DNA of 16,406 bases from CALAED01 sp937891035 (GTDB taxonomy: Bacteria; Actinomycetota; Actinomycetes; Streptosporangiales; Streptosporangiaceae), in contig DASQSZ010000084.1 of the NCBI GenBank assembly GCA_035642125.1, positions 1 through 16,406 of the forward strand, in the 5' to 3' direction. The notes below the pieces were generated by a model. The model saw nothing but the letters and a program-made list of their open reading frames with translations. It was not told the origin of the DNA and made no database searches. The translations under genes were made by a program, and so were the position numbers. Numbering within the stretch: the stretch's first letter is position 1; every line of letters begins with the position of its first letter. This document shows, one piece after another, positions 1 to 5,890 of the stretch.

Positions 1-373
1 GTTCTTGGGATGCCCGGAGGCCGGCACCGCCGGTCCGCACCGCGAGGCGCTGGGCAGCGACCGGGCGACTCGGCTGACCCGGGCGTTCACCGGCCGGTGG
101 GCCCGGGGCATCGTCAACCGATTCCTGCTGGATCACGAGGCCGCCGCGCCGCCCGCCTATCCGCACGTGCACCACCTCACCGCCCCCTTGCGCGCCGCCG
201 CCCGCGCAGCCGGTGACGCGGATTCATTGCATCTGTGGGCCGGCCAGGCGCACCCGCTCATCCGGCGCCGCCCGGCTGGCGAACTGATCGACCAGATCAT
301 GGACGAGGCCGCCGCCGCGCTTCGGGCGGCCGCCGACGCGCTGGCGGCCCGCTCACCGGGCCGCTTCCCGTAG
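1..373 (+). CDS. Nitronate monooxygenase-like protein, C-terminal end (partial)
   Basis: Only the last about 123 codons are visible; the reading frame is open to the left edge with codons starting at base 2, so the gene begins outside the window. The visible part resembles the C-terminal portion of FMN-dependent nitronate monooxygenases (2-nitropropane dioxygenase family), which oxidise alkyl nitronates. The matching features are a GCPEAG stretch where the barrel's phosphate-binding end would be, then LTRAFTGRWARGIVNRF, a PxYPxVHHLTAPLR segment and LHLWAGQAHPL. These are family-typical by memory, not by search. The protein ends in an alanine-rich helix, and the TAG stop is at 371-373, only 2 bp before the ArsR-type palindrome. 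The FMN-binding and catalytic residues lie outside the window, so activity cannot be judged. Family assignment is fairly secure; substrate is unknown. Confidence 0.75.
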   Translation, partial: FLGCPEAGTAGPHREALGSDRATRLTRAFTGRWARGIVNRFLLDHEAAAPPAYPHVHHLTAPLRAAARAAGDADSLHLWAGQAHPLIRRRPAGELIDQIMDEAAAALRAAADALAARSPGRFP

Positions 374-375
374 TC

Positions 376-393
376 CATCAAACTAGATTGATG
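376..393. promoter_or_regulatory. Probable ArsR-family operator
   Basis: The 18-bp sequence CATCAAACTAGATTGATG is an inverted repeat with eight of nine positions matching between half-sites. The ATCAA-N6-TTGAT core is the type of site that ArsR/SmtB repressors usually bind. It lies 13 bp before the ATG of the ArsR-ArsC fusion gene and just after the stop codon of the preceding gene, so autoregulation of the arsRC-VOC operon is the simplest reading. No clear -35/-10 pair was identified around it. Confidence 0.7.
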
Positions 394-406
394 TAATGTC
401 GGTGAT

Positions 407-1231
407 ATGGAGTCAGGGACACAGCCCGTTCCACCACCGTTCGTGCGGATGGCGGCTGATCCCCTGCGGTGGCGGCTGCTCCGAGAGCTAGCGCGCAGCG
501 ATCGCCGGGTGCGGGAACTGGTGGCGTTGGTCGGCCAGCCGCAAAATGCGGTCTCCTACCACCTGGAGCGGCTGCGCGCGGCCGGTCTTGTGGTGGCGCG
601 GCGCAGCAGCTTCGACCGCCGCGACACCTACTATCACCTCGACCTGGCGCGGTGCGCTCAGTCGCTGGCGGCGGCCGGCGCGGCCCTGCACCCATCGCTG
701 TACCCATCGCCGCACCACTCGCCGCCTCCCCGGCCGCGACCCGACCCCTTGCCCGAGGGCGCGCCGGCCGGGGCCGACTCGGTGCCCGCCACGGTTCTGT
801 TCCTGTGCACGGGCAACAGTGCCCGGTCACAGACGGCCGAGGCGATCGTACGGGCCCGCGCCGACGGGCGGATGCTGGCCTTCAGCGCGGGCACCCAGCC
901 CAAGGCGCTGCATCCCAACGCGGTGCGGGCGATGGCATCCCGCGGGATCGACCTGGCCGGGCAGCGACCCAAACACCTCAGCGTGTTCGGCGAGCGGCGT
1001 TTCAACTATGTGATCACCTTGTGCGATCGGGCCCGGGAGGCCGCTCCGGAGTTCCCCGGCCGCCCCGCCCATGTCCACTGGAGCATCCCCGACCCGGCCG
1101 CCTCCGCCGGCGACCACGAGAAGACCTATCCAGATTTCGAATTGATGGCGGCCGAGCTCGAAGCCCGTATCGGCTTCTGGCTGGCCGCCGTGGGCGCGGC
1201 ACCCACGCGCTCCCATATCCAGGAGAAGTGA
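407..1231 (+). CDS. ArsR-type regulator fused to low-molecular-weight phosphatase-fold arsenate reductase (ArsRC-like)
   Basis: This is a 274-residue two-domain protein. Residues about 12-90 form a winged-helix ArsR domain (VSYHLERLRAAGLV recognition region; RRDTYYHLDL wing). A proline-rich linker (about 95-127) joins it to a low-molecular-weight tyrosine phosphatase/ArsC domain (about 128-264). The ArsC P-loop is C134-TGNSA-R140, and D229-P230 is the likely general-acid loop. Such enzymes reduce arsenate to arsenite with thioredoxin or mycothiol. C206 matches the second relay cysteine of the staphylococcal type, but the position seven residues later, normally the third cysteine, is A213. The ArsR part has no CxC arsenite site; its only cysteine is C83. 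It is preceded by an ArsR-like palindrome and overlaps the VOC gene by one base (TGATG), so the two are probably co-transcribed. An arsenic role is inferred; a phosphatase on another substrate is possible. Confidence 0.85.
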   Translation: MESGTQPVPPPFVRMAADPLRWRLLRELARSDRRVRELVALVGQPQNAVSYHLERLRAAGLVVARRSSFDRRDTYYHLDLARCAQSLAAAGAALHPSLYPSPHHSPPPRPRPDPLPEGAPAGADSVPATVLFLCTGNSARSQTAEAIVRARADGRMLAFSAGTQPKALHPNAVRAMASRGIDLAGQRPKHLSVFGERRFNYVITLCDRAREAAPEFPGRPAHVHWSIPDPAASAGDHEKTYPDFELMAAELEARIGFWLAAVGAAPTRSHIQEK

Positions 1232-1644
1232 TGACCAGCACGCAAGACAGCACGCAAGACATGGTCAACGTTCGCTACATGGTCGATGACGTACAGGCGG
1301 CCGTCGACTTCTATACGGGTCATCTCGGCTTCACGCTGCGTACCAGTGCGGCGCCGGCGTTCGCCGACGTCACCCGCGGCAATTTGCGGCTGCTCTTGGC
1401 CGGGCCGAAGAGCTCGGCGGGGCGGCCGATGCCCGATGGGCGCAGACCCGAGCCGGGCGGCTGGAACCGCATTCATCTCATCGTGCCCGACATCACCGAA
1501 GAGGTCGCCCGGCTGCGGGCCGATGGCGTGCCTTTCCGCAACGACATCGTCACCGGTCCGGGCGGCAAGCAGATCCTGGTCGAAGATCCGGCGGGCAACG
1601 TGGTCGAACTCTTCGAGCCCGCGGGTTCCCCGCCTATTTCTTGA
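1231..1644 (+). CDS. VOC superfamily (glyoxalase/bleomycin-resistance fold) protein
   Basis: This 137-residue protein has two beta-alpha-beta-beta-beta modules typical of the vicinal oxygen chelate fold: residues about 12-56 (VRYMVDDVQAAVDFYTGHLG) and about 78-130 (HLIVPDITEEVARL, then GGKQILVEDPAGNVVELFEP). Candidate metal ligands are H82 and E126. The usual His/Gln of the first strand is not obvious (VRYMVDD), so the metal site may be incomplete. The start is the ATG with AGGAGAAG just upstream, sharing one base with the arsRC stop codon, so translation is coupled. Some VOC proteins beside ArsR genes are ArsI C-As lyases, but those need cysteines for organoarsenicals and this one has none, so I do not call it ArsI. 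It could be a small-molecule binding or resistance protein. Its 3' end overlaps the opposing methyltransferase gene by 11 bp. Confidence 0.8.
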   Translation: MTSTQDSTQDMVNVRYMVDDVQAAVDFYTGHLGFTLRTSAAPAFADVTRGNLRLLLAGPKSSAGRPMPDGRRPEPGGWNRIHLIVPDITEEVARLRADGVPFRNDIVTGPGGKQILVEDPAGNVVELFEPAGSPPIS

Positions 1645-2431
1645 TGCCGACCCCGGCCCAGAGCCAGAACCGGTCGGGGGCGTCGCCGTCCGGCTCGGGA
1701 CGCCACTGATCGGGCGGCACGATGCCGGGCGCGAGGATGTCGAAATCGCCGAAGAACCTCTCCACCTGGGCGCGATCGCGCAGGGTCGGCGGGGTGCCGG
1801 GGGAGCGCCGCCACACGTCCATCGCCTCTTCGGCCTTGATGGGATCGGCGTCGCCGGTCAGATGAGAGAAGATCAAATAGCTGCCCGGGACGAGGGAGGC
1901 ACGCAGCCGCTCGACGATCCCGTAGGGGTCGTCCTCATCGGCGATGAAGTGCAAGATCCCCAGCAACAGCAACGCGACCGGCCGGTCGAGGTCCACCAGC
2001 CGGCGTACCTCGTCGTGCCGCACGATCGAGTCGGGGTCGCGCAGGTCCGCCTGGACGACGGTGGTCGATCCGGAGTCGGCCAGCAGCGCCCGGCCGTGCG
2101 CGGAGACGATGGGGTCGTTGTCCACATAGACCACCCGAGCCGTGGGCGCCGTCTTCTGGGCGACCTCGTGGGTGTTCTCCATGGTGGGCAGCCCGGAGCC
2201 GATGTCGAGGAACTGATGGACCCCCGCCTCGGCGGCCAGCCGCACCGCCCGGCGCAAGAACGCCCGGTTGGATCGGGCGCTTTGCGATGTCTCCGGCGCC
2301 ACCGCCAGGGTCTTTTCCGCGACCTCCCGGTCGGCGGCGAAGTTGTTTTTGCCACCCAGCCAGTAGTCGTAGACGCGCGCCGGATGCGGAATGTGCGTCT
2401 TCAGATCGCTTGTCTTGATCTCGTGAGCCAC
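1634..2431 (-). CDS. SAM-dependent methyltransferase, PF04672 (actinobacterial S-adenosyl methyltransferase) family
   Basis: This 265-residue protein carries the signature of an actinomycete-specific methyltransferase family that is highly paralogous and mostly uncharacterised. The signature ARVYDYWLGGKNNFAADRE is at 18-36. The SAM-binding motif FLDIGSG is at 74-80, the acidic YVDNDP at 102-107, QADLRDP at 127-133 and LLLGILHFI at 155-163. The fold is class I Rossmann; the substrate is unknown. I chose the GTG at 2431 because GAGGA lies six bases before it and the signature follows after a short N-terminus; a GTG at 2458 would add nine residues but has no Shine-Dalgarno. A possible promoter (TTGACG at 2471-2466, TACAGC at 2448-2443, 17-bp spacer) would give a nearly leaderless transcript that excludes this Shine-Dalgarno, so it is doubtful. 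The gene converges on the VOC gene and shows no link to its neighbours. Confidence 0.88.
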   Translation of the reverse strand: MAHEIKTSDLKTHIPHPARVYDYWLGGKNNFAADREVAEKTLAVAPETSQSARSNRAFLRRAVRLAAEAGVHQFLDIGSGLPTMENTHEVAQKTAPTARVVYVDNDPIVSAHGRALLADSGSTTVVQADLRDPDSIVRHDEVRRLVDLDRPVALLLLGILHFIADEDDPYGIVERLRASLVPGSYLIFSHLTGDADPIKAEEAMDVWRRSPGTPPTLRDRAQVERFFGDFDILAPGIVPPDQWRPEPDGDAPDRFWLWAGVGIKK

Positions 2432-2672
2432 GCCGCATCCTCGCTGTAGGTCGGCCACAACGCCACGTCAAGCCTGCCTCACATTATCGGACCCGCCTGC
2501 GGCCGACCCCCTATCGCAGCCCCTGACCCCGAAGACGGTGGCGATCTTCGGATGGTCGCACAGCACGCTGAGGTGGAGCCCGGCTGCGGCGCGGCCGGAA
2601 CCAGCGGCGATCAACGTCCTATGCCGGTGGTTCCCTCGGCGTGCGTTGGGAGCTGAGGCATTATTGCCCATC
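2432..2672. other. Divergent intergenic region
   Basis: This 241-bp region separates the methyltransferase (minus) from the broken XRE regulator (plus). The only candidate control signal is a TTGACG / TACAGC pair (2471-2443, minus strand) with 17-bp spacing. The frame of the XRE gene stays open back to 2538, but that extra N-terminus is Pro/Arg/Ala-rich with no domain. No RNA gene or stable terminator was recognised. Confidence 0.35.
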
Positions 2673-3559
2673 ATGCCTTCGTCGCCGTCGTCGTCTGCGC
2701 AGGCGGCCCGGGAGCTGTTGGGCGGCAAGCTGCGGGGTTTGCGCAAGGCCCGGAACATCTCGGGTCGGGCGTTCGCGTCCTTGGCGGGGTGGAAGTCCGC
2801 GTCTCAGGTTTCGATGATCGAGAACGGGCGGCGGACGATCTCGGCCCGGCATGTCCGGTTGTGGTGTTCGATCTGCGGTGTGTCCGAGCGGCAGATGGAG
2901 GAACTGCTGCAAGAGCAGGCGGCCGTCGCGGGCATGTGGATCCCGTATGAGCAGCTGAACCGGGGCGGCCTGGAGGCCGCACAAAAGTCGGTCCGGCAGC
3001 AGTATGAGGAGTTGAAGCTGGCGCGGTCGTATCAGCCTAAAGTGTTCCCCGGCATGGTGCAGACCGAGGCGTACACGCGGGCGGCGTTGACCGGGGTGAT
3101 CGTCGAGCAGGCCGTGGAGACAGAGGATCCGGGCGGCGAGGTGGCGCGTGCGGTGGCGGAGCGGATGGATCGGCAAAGGTTGCTCAGCCGACCGGATGCC
3201 CGCTGGTTCTTTCTTTTGGAGGAGCTGGTGTTGTGGTACCGGCCGTACGCGCTGGATGTGCACCGTGAGCAGCTGCGGCACTACTCGAGGTCCGGAGACG
3301 GCCGAATGTGTTCCTGGGGGTCATCCCGATCGATGCTGACCGGCGGTCGGTGCATCCGGAAGAGGCGTTCGACATCATCGACGGCCACCTGGTGACCGTC
3401 GAGTTGGTGTCGGGATTTTTGTCGGTGACCCAGCCCGCCGAGGTCGCGTTGTATGTCGCGACGTGGGAGCGGCTGTGGTCGTTCGCTCAGACCGGCGCGG
3501 CGGCGACGAGGCGGATCCGGGCCGCGCTGGCCCGGCTGGACGGCGTTGAGGCCGGTTAA
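2673..3559 (+). pseudogene. XRE-family regulator with DUF5753 domain, frameshifted
   Basis: The first frame encodes an HTH_XRE domain (KLRGLRKARNISGRAFASLAG, then SQVSMIENGRR) from about residue 17, and the first half of a DUF5753 domain (QPKVFPGMVQTEAYTRAAL, later HREQLRHYS). At about 3285-3287 the frame breaks. The expected continuation EVRRRPNVFLGVIPIDADR and the rest of DUF5753 (SVHPEEAFDI, TVELVSGFLSVTQPAEV) follow in the frame starting with GAG at 3287. One lost base after TACTC (for example TCGGAG to TCGAG) explains this exactly; repaired, the protein would be 295 residues. Unrepaired, the first frame reads nonsense to a stop at 3395. The start at ATG 2673 is chosen because the HTH begins soon after; its Shine-Dalgarno is weak. 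Regulators of this type commonly sit beside tgm loci, so it was probably this locus's regulator. A sequencing error cannot be excluded. Its stop overlaps that of the opposing DUF6879 gene. Confidence 0.82.
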
Positions 3560-4362
3560 GACGGGGTGTAGTCGACGTGCGGGATGGCGCGCTCCCACAG
3601 AATCTCGAACATGCCGACGATGGGCAGGATCTTGCGGGGATCGGCGACGTATTCCATCCGTCCGGTGTCGGTGCCGTCGCCGGCGGTGAAGTTGTAGGCG
3701 ATCAGCCGCTGGTCGTACATAAAGAAGTCAGCGACGGGTTGGGGCAGGTCGTAGGCCAGGTGGCGGGGCAGCCAGCGCAGTTCCTCGCCGGCTTTGAGAT
3801 TGCCGTAGCTGATGGCGTGTTCCCAGCGGATGTAGTCGCTGACCGGCTCGGACACGATCCGCAGGCGGCGGAAGTGGACACCGCGGGCGACCGCGCCGCC
3901 GACCAGATCGATCCAGGCGTCCCACGGGTAGCTGGTGTCGTCGTCTTGCCGCCATTTAACGAAGGCGGGGTCGGCGGGGTCGTAGGTGTCGCGGGCTTCG
4001 AGGTGGACGACGGACCGTTCCACAGTGGCCAGCAGCTGCTCGAAGGTCGGCTCACCCGGACCGGTGTTGCCTTGATCGTAGGCGCCGGTGAGGGCGTCGA
4101 GCAGGCCTTGTTTCAGGTTGGCCGGAGTCCAGATCGCGACCTCATCATCGGCGATCGAGGTGTGCCGGGCGATATGGGCCAAGGTGGCGGGGTCGGTGAC
4201 GCGTCTTCCGACCTGCAGCAGGTCGCCGGTCCCGGGGACCACGAGGATGGCCGGGCACTTGTTGGCCGGTGACTCATCGTCGACCCCGACGAAGTCAACC
4301 TCCCCATCGTCACTGCCGACGTCCCCGCCGGCGGAGCTTGGCGCGTCGGGGGTGGCGGTCAT
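3556..4362 (-). CDS. DUF6879 family protein with N-terminal extension
   Basis: This is a 268-residue soluble protein. Residues about 107-264 match DUF6879 as I know it: FEQLLATVERSVVHLEARDTY, then WDAWIDLVGGAVARGVHFRRLRIV, SEPVSDYIRWEHAI, GEELRWLPR, FFMYDQRLIAYNF and a WERAIPHVDY ending. The biochemical role of DUF6879 is unknown; it is frequently encoded beside XRE/DUF5753 and DUF397 genes in actinomycetes and has been seen near graspetide loci. Residues about 34-95 form a separate small module (CPAILVVPGTGDLLQVGRRVTDPATL), preceded by an acidic Gly/Asp/Ser-rich tail (1-30). I think this module also exists as a small stand-alone neighbour protein, which would make this a fusion. The ATG is preceded by GGGGAGCC. 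The gene is divergent from tgmA across a 260-bp region and convergent with the broken regulator. Confidence 0.75.
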   Translation of the reverse strand: MTATPDAPSSAGGDVGSDDGEVDFVGVDDESPANKCPAILVVPGTGDLLQVGRRVTDPATLAHIARHTSIADDEVAIWTPANLKQGLLDALTGAYDQGNTGPGEPTFEQLLATVERSVVHLEARDTYDPADPAFVKWRQDDDTSYPWDAWIDLVGGAVARGVHFRRLRIVSEPVSDYIRWEHAISYGNLKAGEELRWLPRHLAYDLPQPVADFFMYDQRLIAYNFTAGDGTDTGRMEYVADPRKILPIVGMFEILWERAIPHVDYTPS

Positions 4363-4622
4363 GGCGGCTCCCCTGTCGAAAACCTTGAGAGCGGACCTTC
4401 CGACCTTGCCCGCCCGCCTGGCTACCCGTCAAGGATTGGGTTTTGCCGGTGTGAATGTCTGTGAATTTTCTGGCGTTCGACGGCGTCGGCCACGTATCTA
4501 TCCTCAGCGGGCCAGTGAGTGGGACCTGCGATCAGCCGGAAGAGCCGGCCAGGATTAACGCTGATCGGCTGGAACTGCGCTGTGATCGCCGTTAACTCGA
4601 CCACGAGGAGCAAGACTATCTA
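4363..4622. promoter_or_regulatory. Divergent control region between the DUF6879 gene and tgmA
   Basis: This 260-bp region must hold the promoters for the tgm operon and the DUF6879 gene. It contains the TGTGAAT direct repeat (4450-4466), a possible -10 TATCTAT at 4495-4501 for the plus strand without a convincing -35, and a TTGACG on the minus strand (plus-strand CGTCAA, around 4426-4431). The tgmA Shine-Dalgarno GAGGAG is at 4605-4610, a rather long 12 bases before the ATG. Confidence 0.45.
4450..4466 (+). repeat. TGTGAAT direct repeat, candidate operator
   Basis: TGTGAAT occurs at 4450-4456 and again at 4460-4466, giving a 10-bp period, close to one helical turn. Two same-face half-sites upstream of the tgm operon are what a directly repeated regulator site would look like. 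This is pattern evidence only. Confidence 0.4.
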
Positions 4623-4904
4623 ATGACCGAGATGATGCACCGAACTGACGGTCCTGACTTGTTGACGCATACACCGGACGGTGAATCGCGCGGTCTGATG
4701 TATAGGAGCGGTGACCTTTTCCCGCTCAATCCGATCGGTAATCTACTGTCGCGGACCACCGCGGCGGCGAGCCCGGCACGGCCATGGGGTTTGCGGTTCT
4801 TGCGAGTGCCGCAGCCGCGGGCGGGTAAGCATGAGGGCGGAACCAACGAGACAACCGGCGACCCTGATGGGAATTCGCCCGGAGAAGAGACGGGCGGGGA
4901 GTGA
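4623..4904 (+). CDS. tgmA: Graspetide precursor peptide (putative ATP-grasp-modified RiPP, TgmA-like)
   Basis: This 93-residue peptide has the leader signature of the TgmA family, a DLFPLNP stretch (31-37) and RPWGLRFL (53-60), the likely recognition element for the ATP-grasp ligase. After a short basic linker and GKH (68-70), the C-terminus is a core rich in ester donors and acceptors: T74, T77, T78, S85 and T90 as hydroxyls; E76, D80, D82, E88, E89 and E93 as carboxylates. A D82-G83 pair in the middle is the kind of site that cyclises to aspartimide after methylation. The gene overlaps tgmB by GTGA, so it is the operon's first cistron. ATG 4623 has GAGGAG upstream; an internal ATG at 4698 (M26) lacks one. 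From memory, family members have a longer segment (often with a YDP..Q stretch) between PWGLR and GKH that is nearly absent here. Crosslink positions are inferred. Confidence 0.82.
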   Translation: MTEMMHRTDGPDLLTHTPDGESRGLMYRSGDLFPLNPIGNLLSRTTAAASPARPWGLRFLRVPQPRAGKHEGGTNETTGDPDGNSPGEETGGE

Positions 4905-5890
4905 ACCCCCACGCCGAAACGGTGCTCATCTTAGCCAGCGGCCGGGATGTAGCCGCGGAGCGTGTCGCCGCCGACCTTGCGGTACGCGGCGTCCCAGTTG
5001 TACGGCTGGACGCCGCGCAGTTCCCAGGTCATGTGGCCATGTCCGCAACGATCGGGCCCGGCGACCGTTGGCGAGGGCGGATCGACATGGTTGACAGCAG
5101 GAGACAGGTTCTTGATCTGGCGTCCGTTGGTGCCGTTTATTACCGGCATCCGGAACAATTCGTGCTGGACACGCGGATGTCCGGTCCCGAACGGGCATTC
5201 GCGTTCCGGGAGGCGCGCCGGGGATTCGGCGGTGTCATCCAGGCCCTTGCCCACTGCATGTGGGTGAACAACCCATTGGCCGCCGCGCGGGCCGAATACA
5301 AGCCGGTCCAGTTAGCCGCTGCTGCCGAGATCGGTCTGGCCGTCCCTCAAACGCTCATCACCTCTGATCCGCTGGCGGCGCATAAGTGGGCCAAGTCCCT
5401 GGGCCGCCCGCTCATTTACAAACCGCTCGGCGGGATCTGGCATGGCGATGAGGATCAGGTCCGCGTCCTTTACACAACGCCGATCAGCGATCCCGAGGAG
5501 TTGCTGGATGAGGCCATCTCCCGCACGGCACACCTGTTTCAAGAACAAATCCCCAAGGCATTCGAGGTGCGTGCCGTGGTGGTTGGCAACCGGGTTTTCG
5601 CGATCAAAATCGCGGCCGGCAGCGAGGCCGCCAAAACCGACTGGCGAAGTGATTACGACTCTCTGATCTACGCTGAGCCGAAGCTTCCCGACGAGCTGTC
5701 CGCGAAGTTGGTCGCTCTGCACCGGCAGCTTGGACTCACATACGGCGCCGTCGATCTCATCTGCGACACGTCGAACCATTGGGTGTTCTTGGAGACCAAC
5801 CCGGTAGGGGAATGGGGATGGCTCACCGAACAGACCGGCGCACCGATCGCCGCCGCGCTCGCTGACGAACTGACCGGAGTGCCGACGTGA
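4901..5890 (+). CDS. tgmB: ATP-grasp ribosomal peptide maturase (graspetide ligase, TgmB-like)
   Basis: This 329-residue ATP-grasp enzyme should phosphorylate Asp/Glu side chains of the precursor core and join them to Thr/Ser hydroxyls as macrolactones. The N-terminal pre-ATP-grasp domain spans about 1-125 (VLILASGRDVAAERVAADL; VYYRHPEQF). The family-typical WVNNPLAAARAEYKPVQL at 121-138 leads into the ATP-grasp domain. K174 in IYKPLGG and FQEQIPK (213-219) line the nucleotide pocket; R224, D285 (YGAVDLI), E298 and N300 (FLETNPVGEWGWL) fit substrate and metal binding. Its length is normal for MvdD/TgmB-type ligases. It starts with GTG overlapping the tgmA stop, with GGAGAAGAG 11 bases upstream, and ends in a GTGA overlap with tgmC, indicating translational coupling along the operon. 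The assignment matches the SAV_5884-type maturase family as I know it. All key motifs appear intact. Confidence 0.93.
   Translation: MNPHAETVLILASGRDVAAERVAADLAVRGVPVVRLDAAQFPGHVAMSATIGPGDRWRGRIDMVDSRRQVLDLASVGAVYYRHPEQFVLDTRMSGPERAFAFREARRGFGGVIQALAHCMWVNNPLAAARAEYKPVQLAAAAEIGLAVPQTLITSDPLAAHKWAKSLGRPLIYKPLGGIWHGDEDQVRVLYTTPISDPEELLDEAISRTAHLFQEQIPKAFEVRAVVVGNRVFAIKIAAGSEAAKTDWRSDYDSLIYAEPKLPDELSAKLVALHRQLGLTYGAVDLICDTSNHWVFLETNPVGEWGWLTEQTGAPIAAALADELTGVPT

Noticed and set aside
1231..1644. ArsI C-As lyase
   Set aside because: Despite coupling to an ArsR-ArsC gene, the protein has no cysteine to bind trivalent organoarsenicals.
2538..2672. Upstream extension of the broken XRE regulator
   Set aside because: Forty-five extra residues with no family resemblance; the HTH domain starts shortly after ATG 2673.
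4711..5094. 127-codon plus-strand frame overlapping tgmA and tgmB
   Set aside because: Arg-rich, runs out of frame across the tgmA-tgmB junction, whereas the GTGA overlap and family motifs support the other frames.
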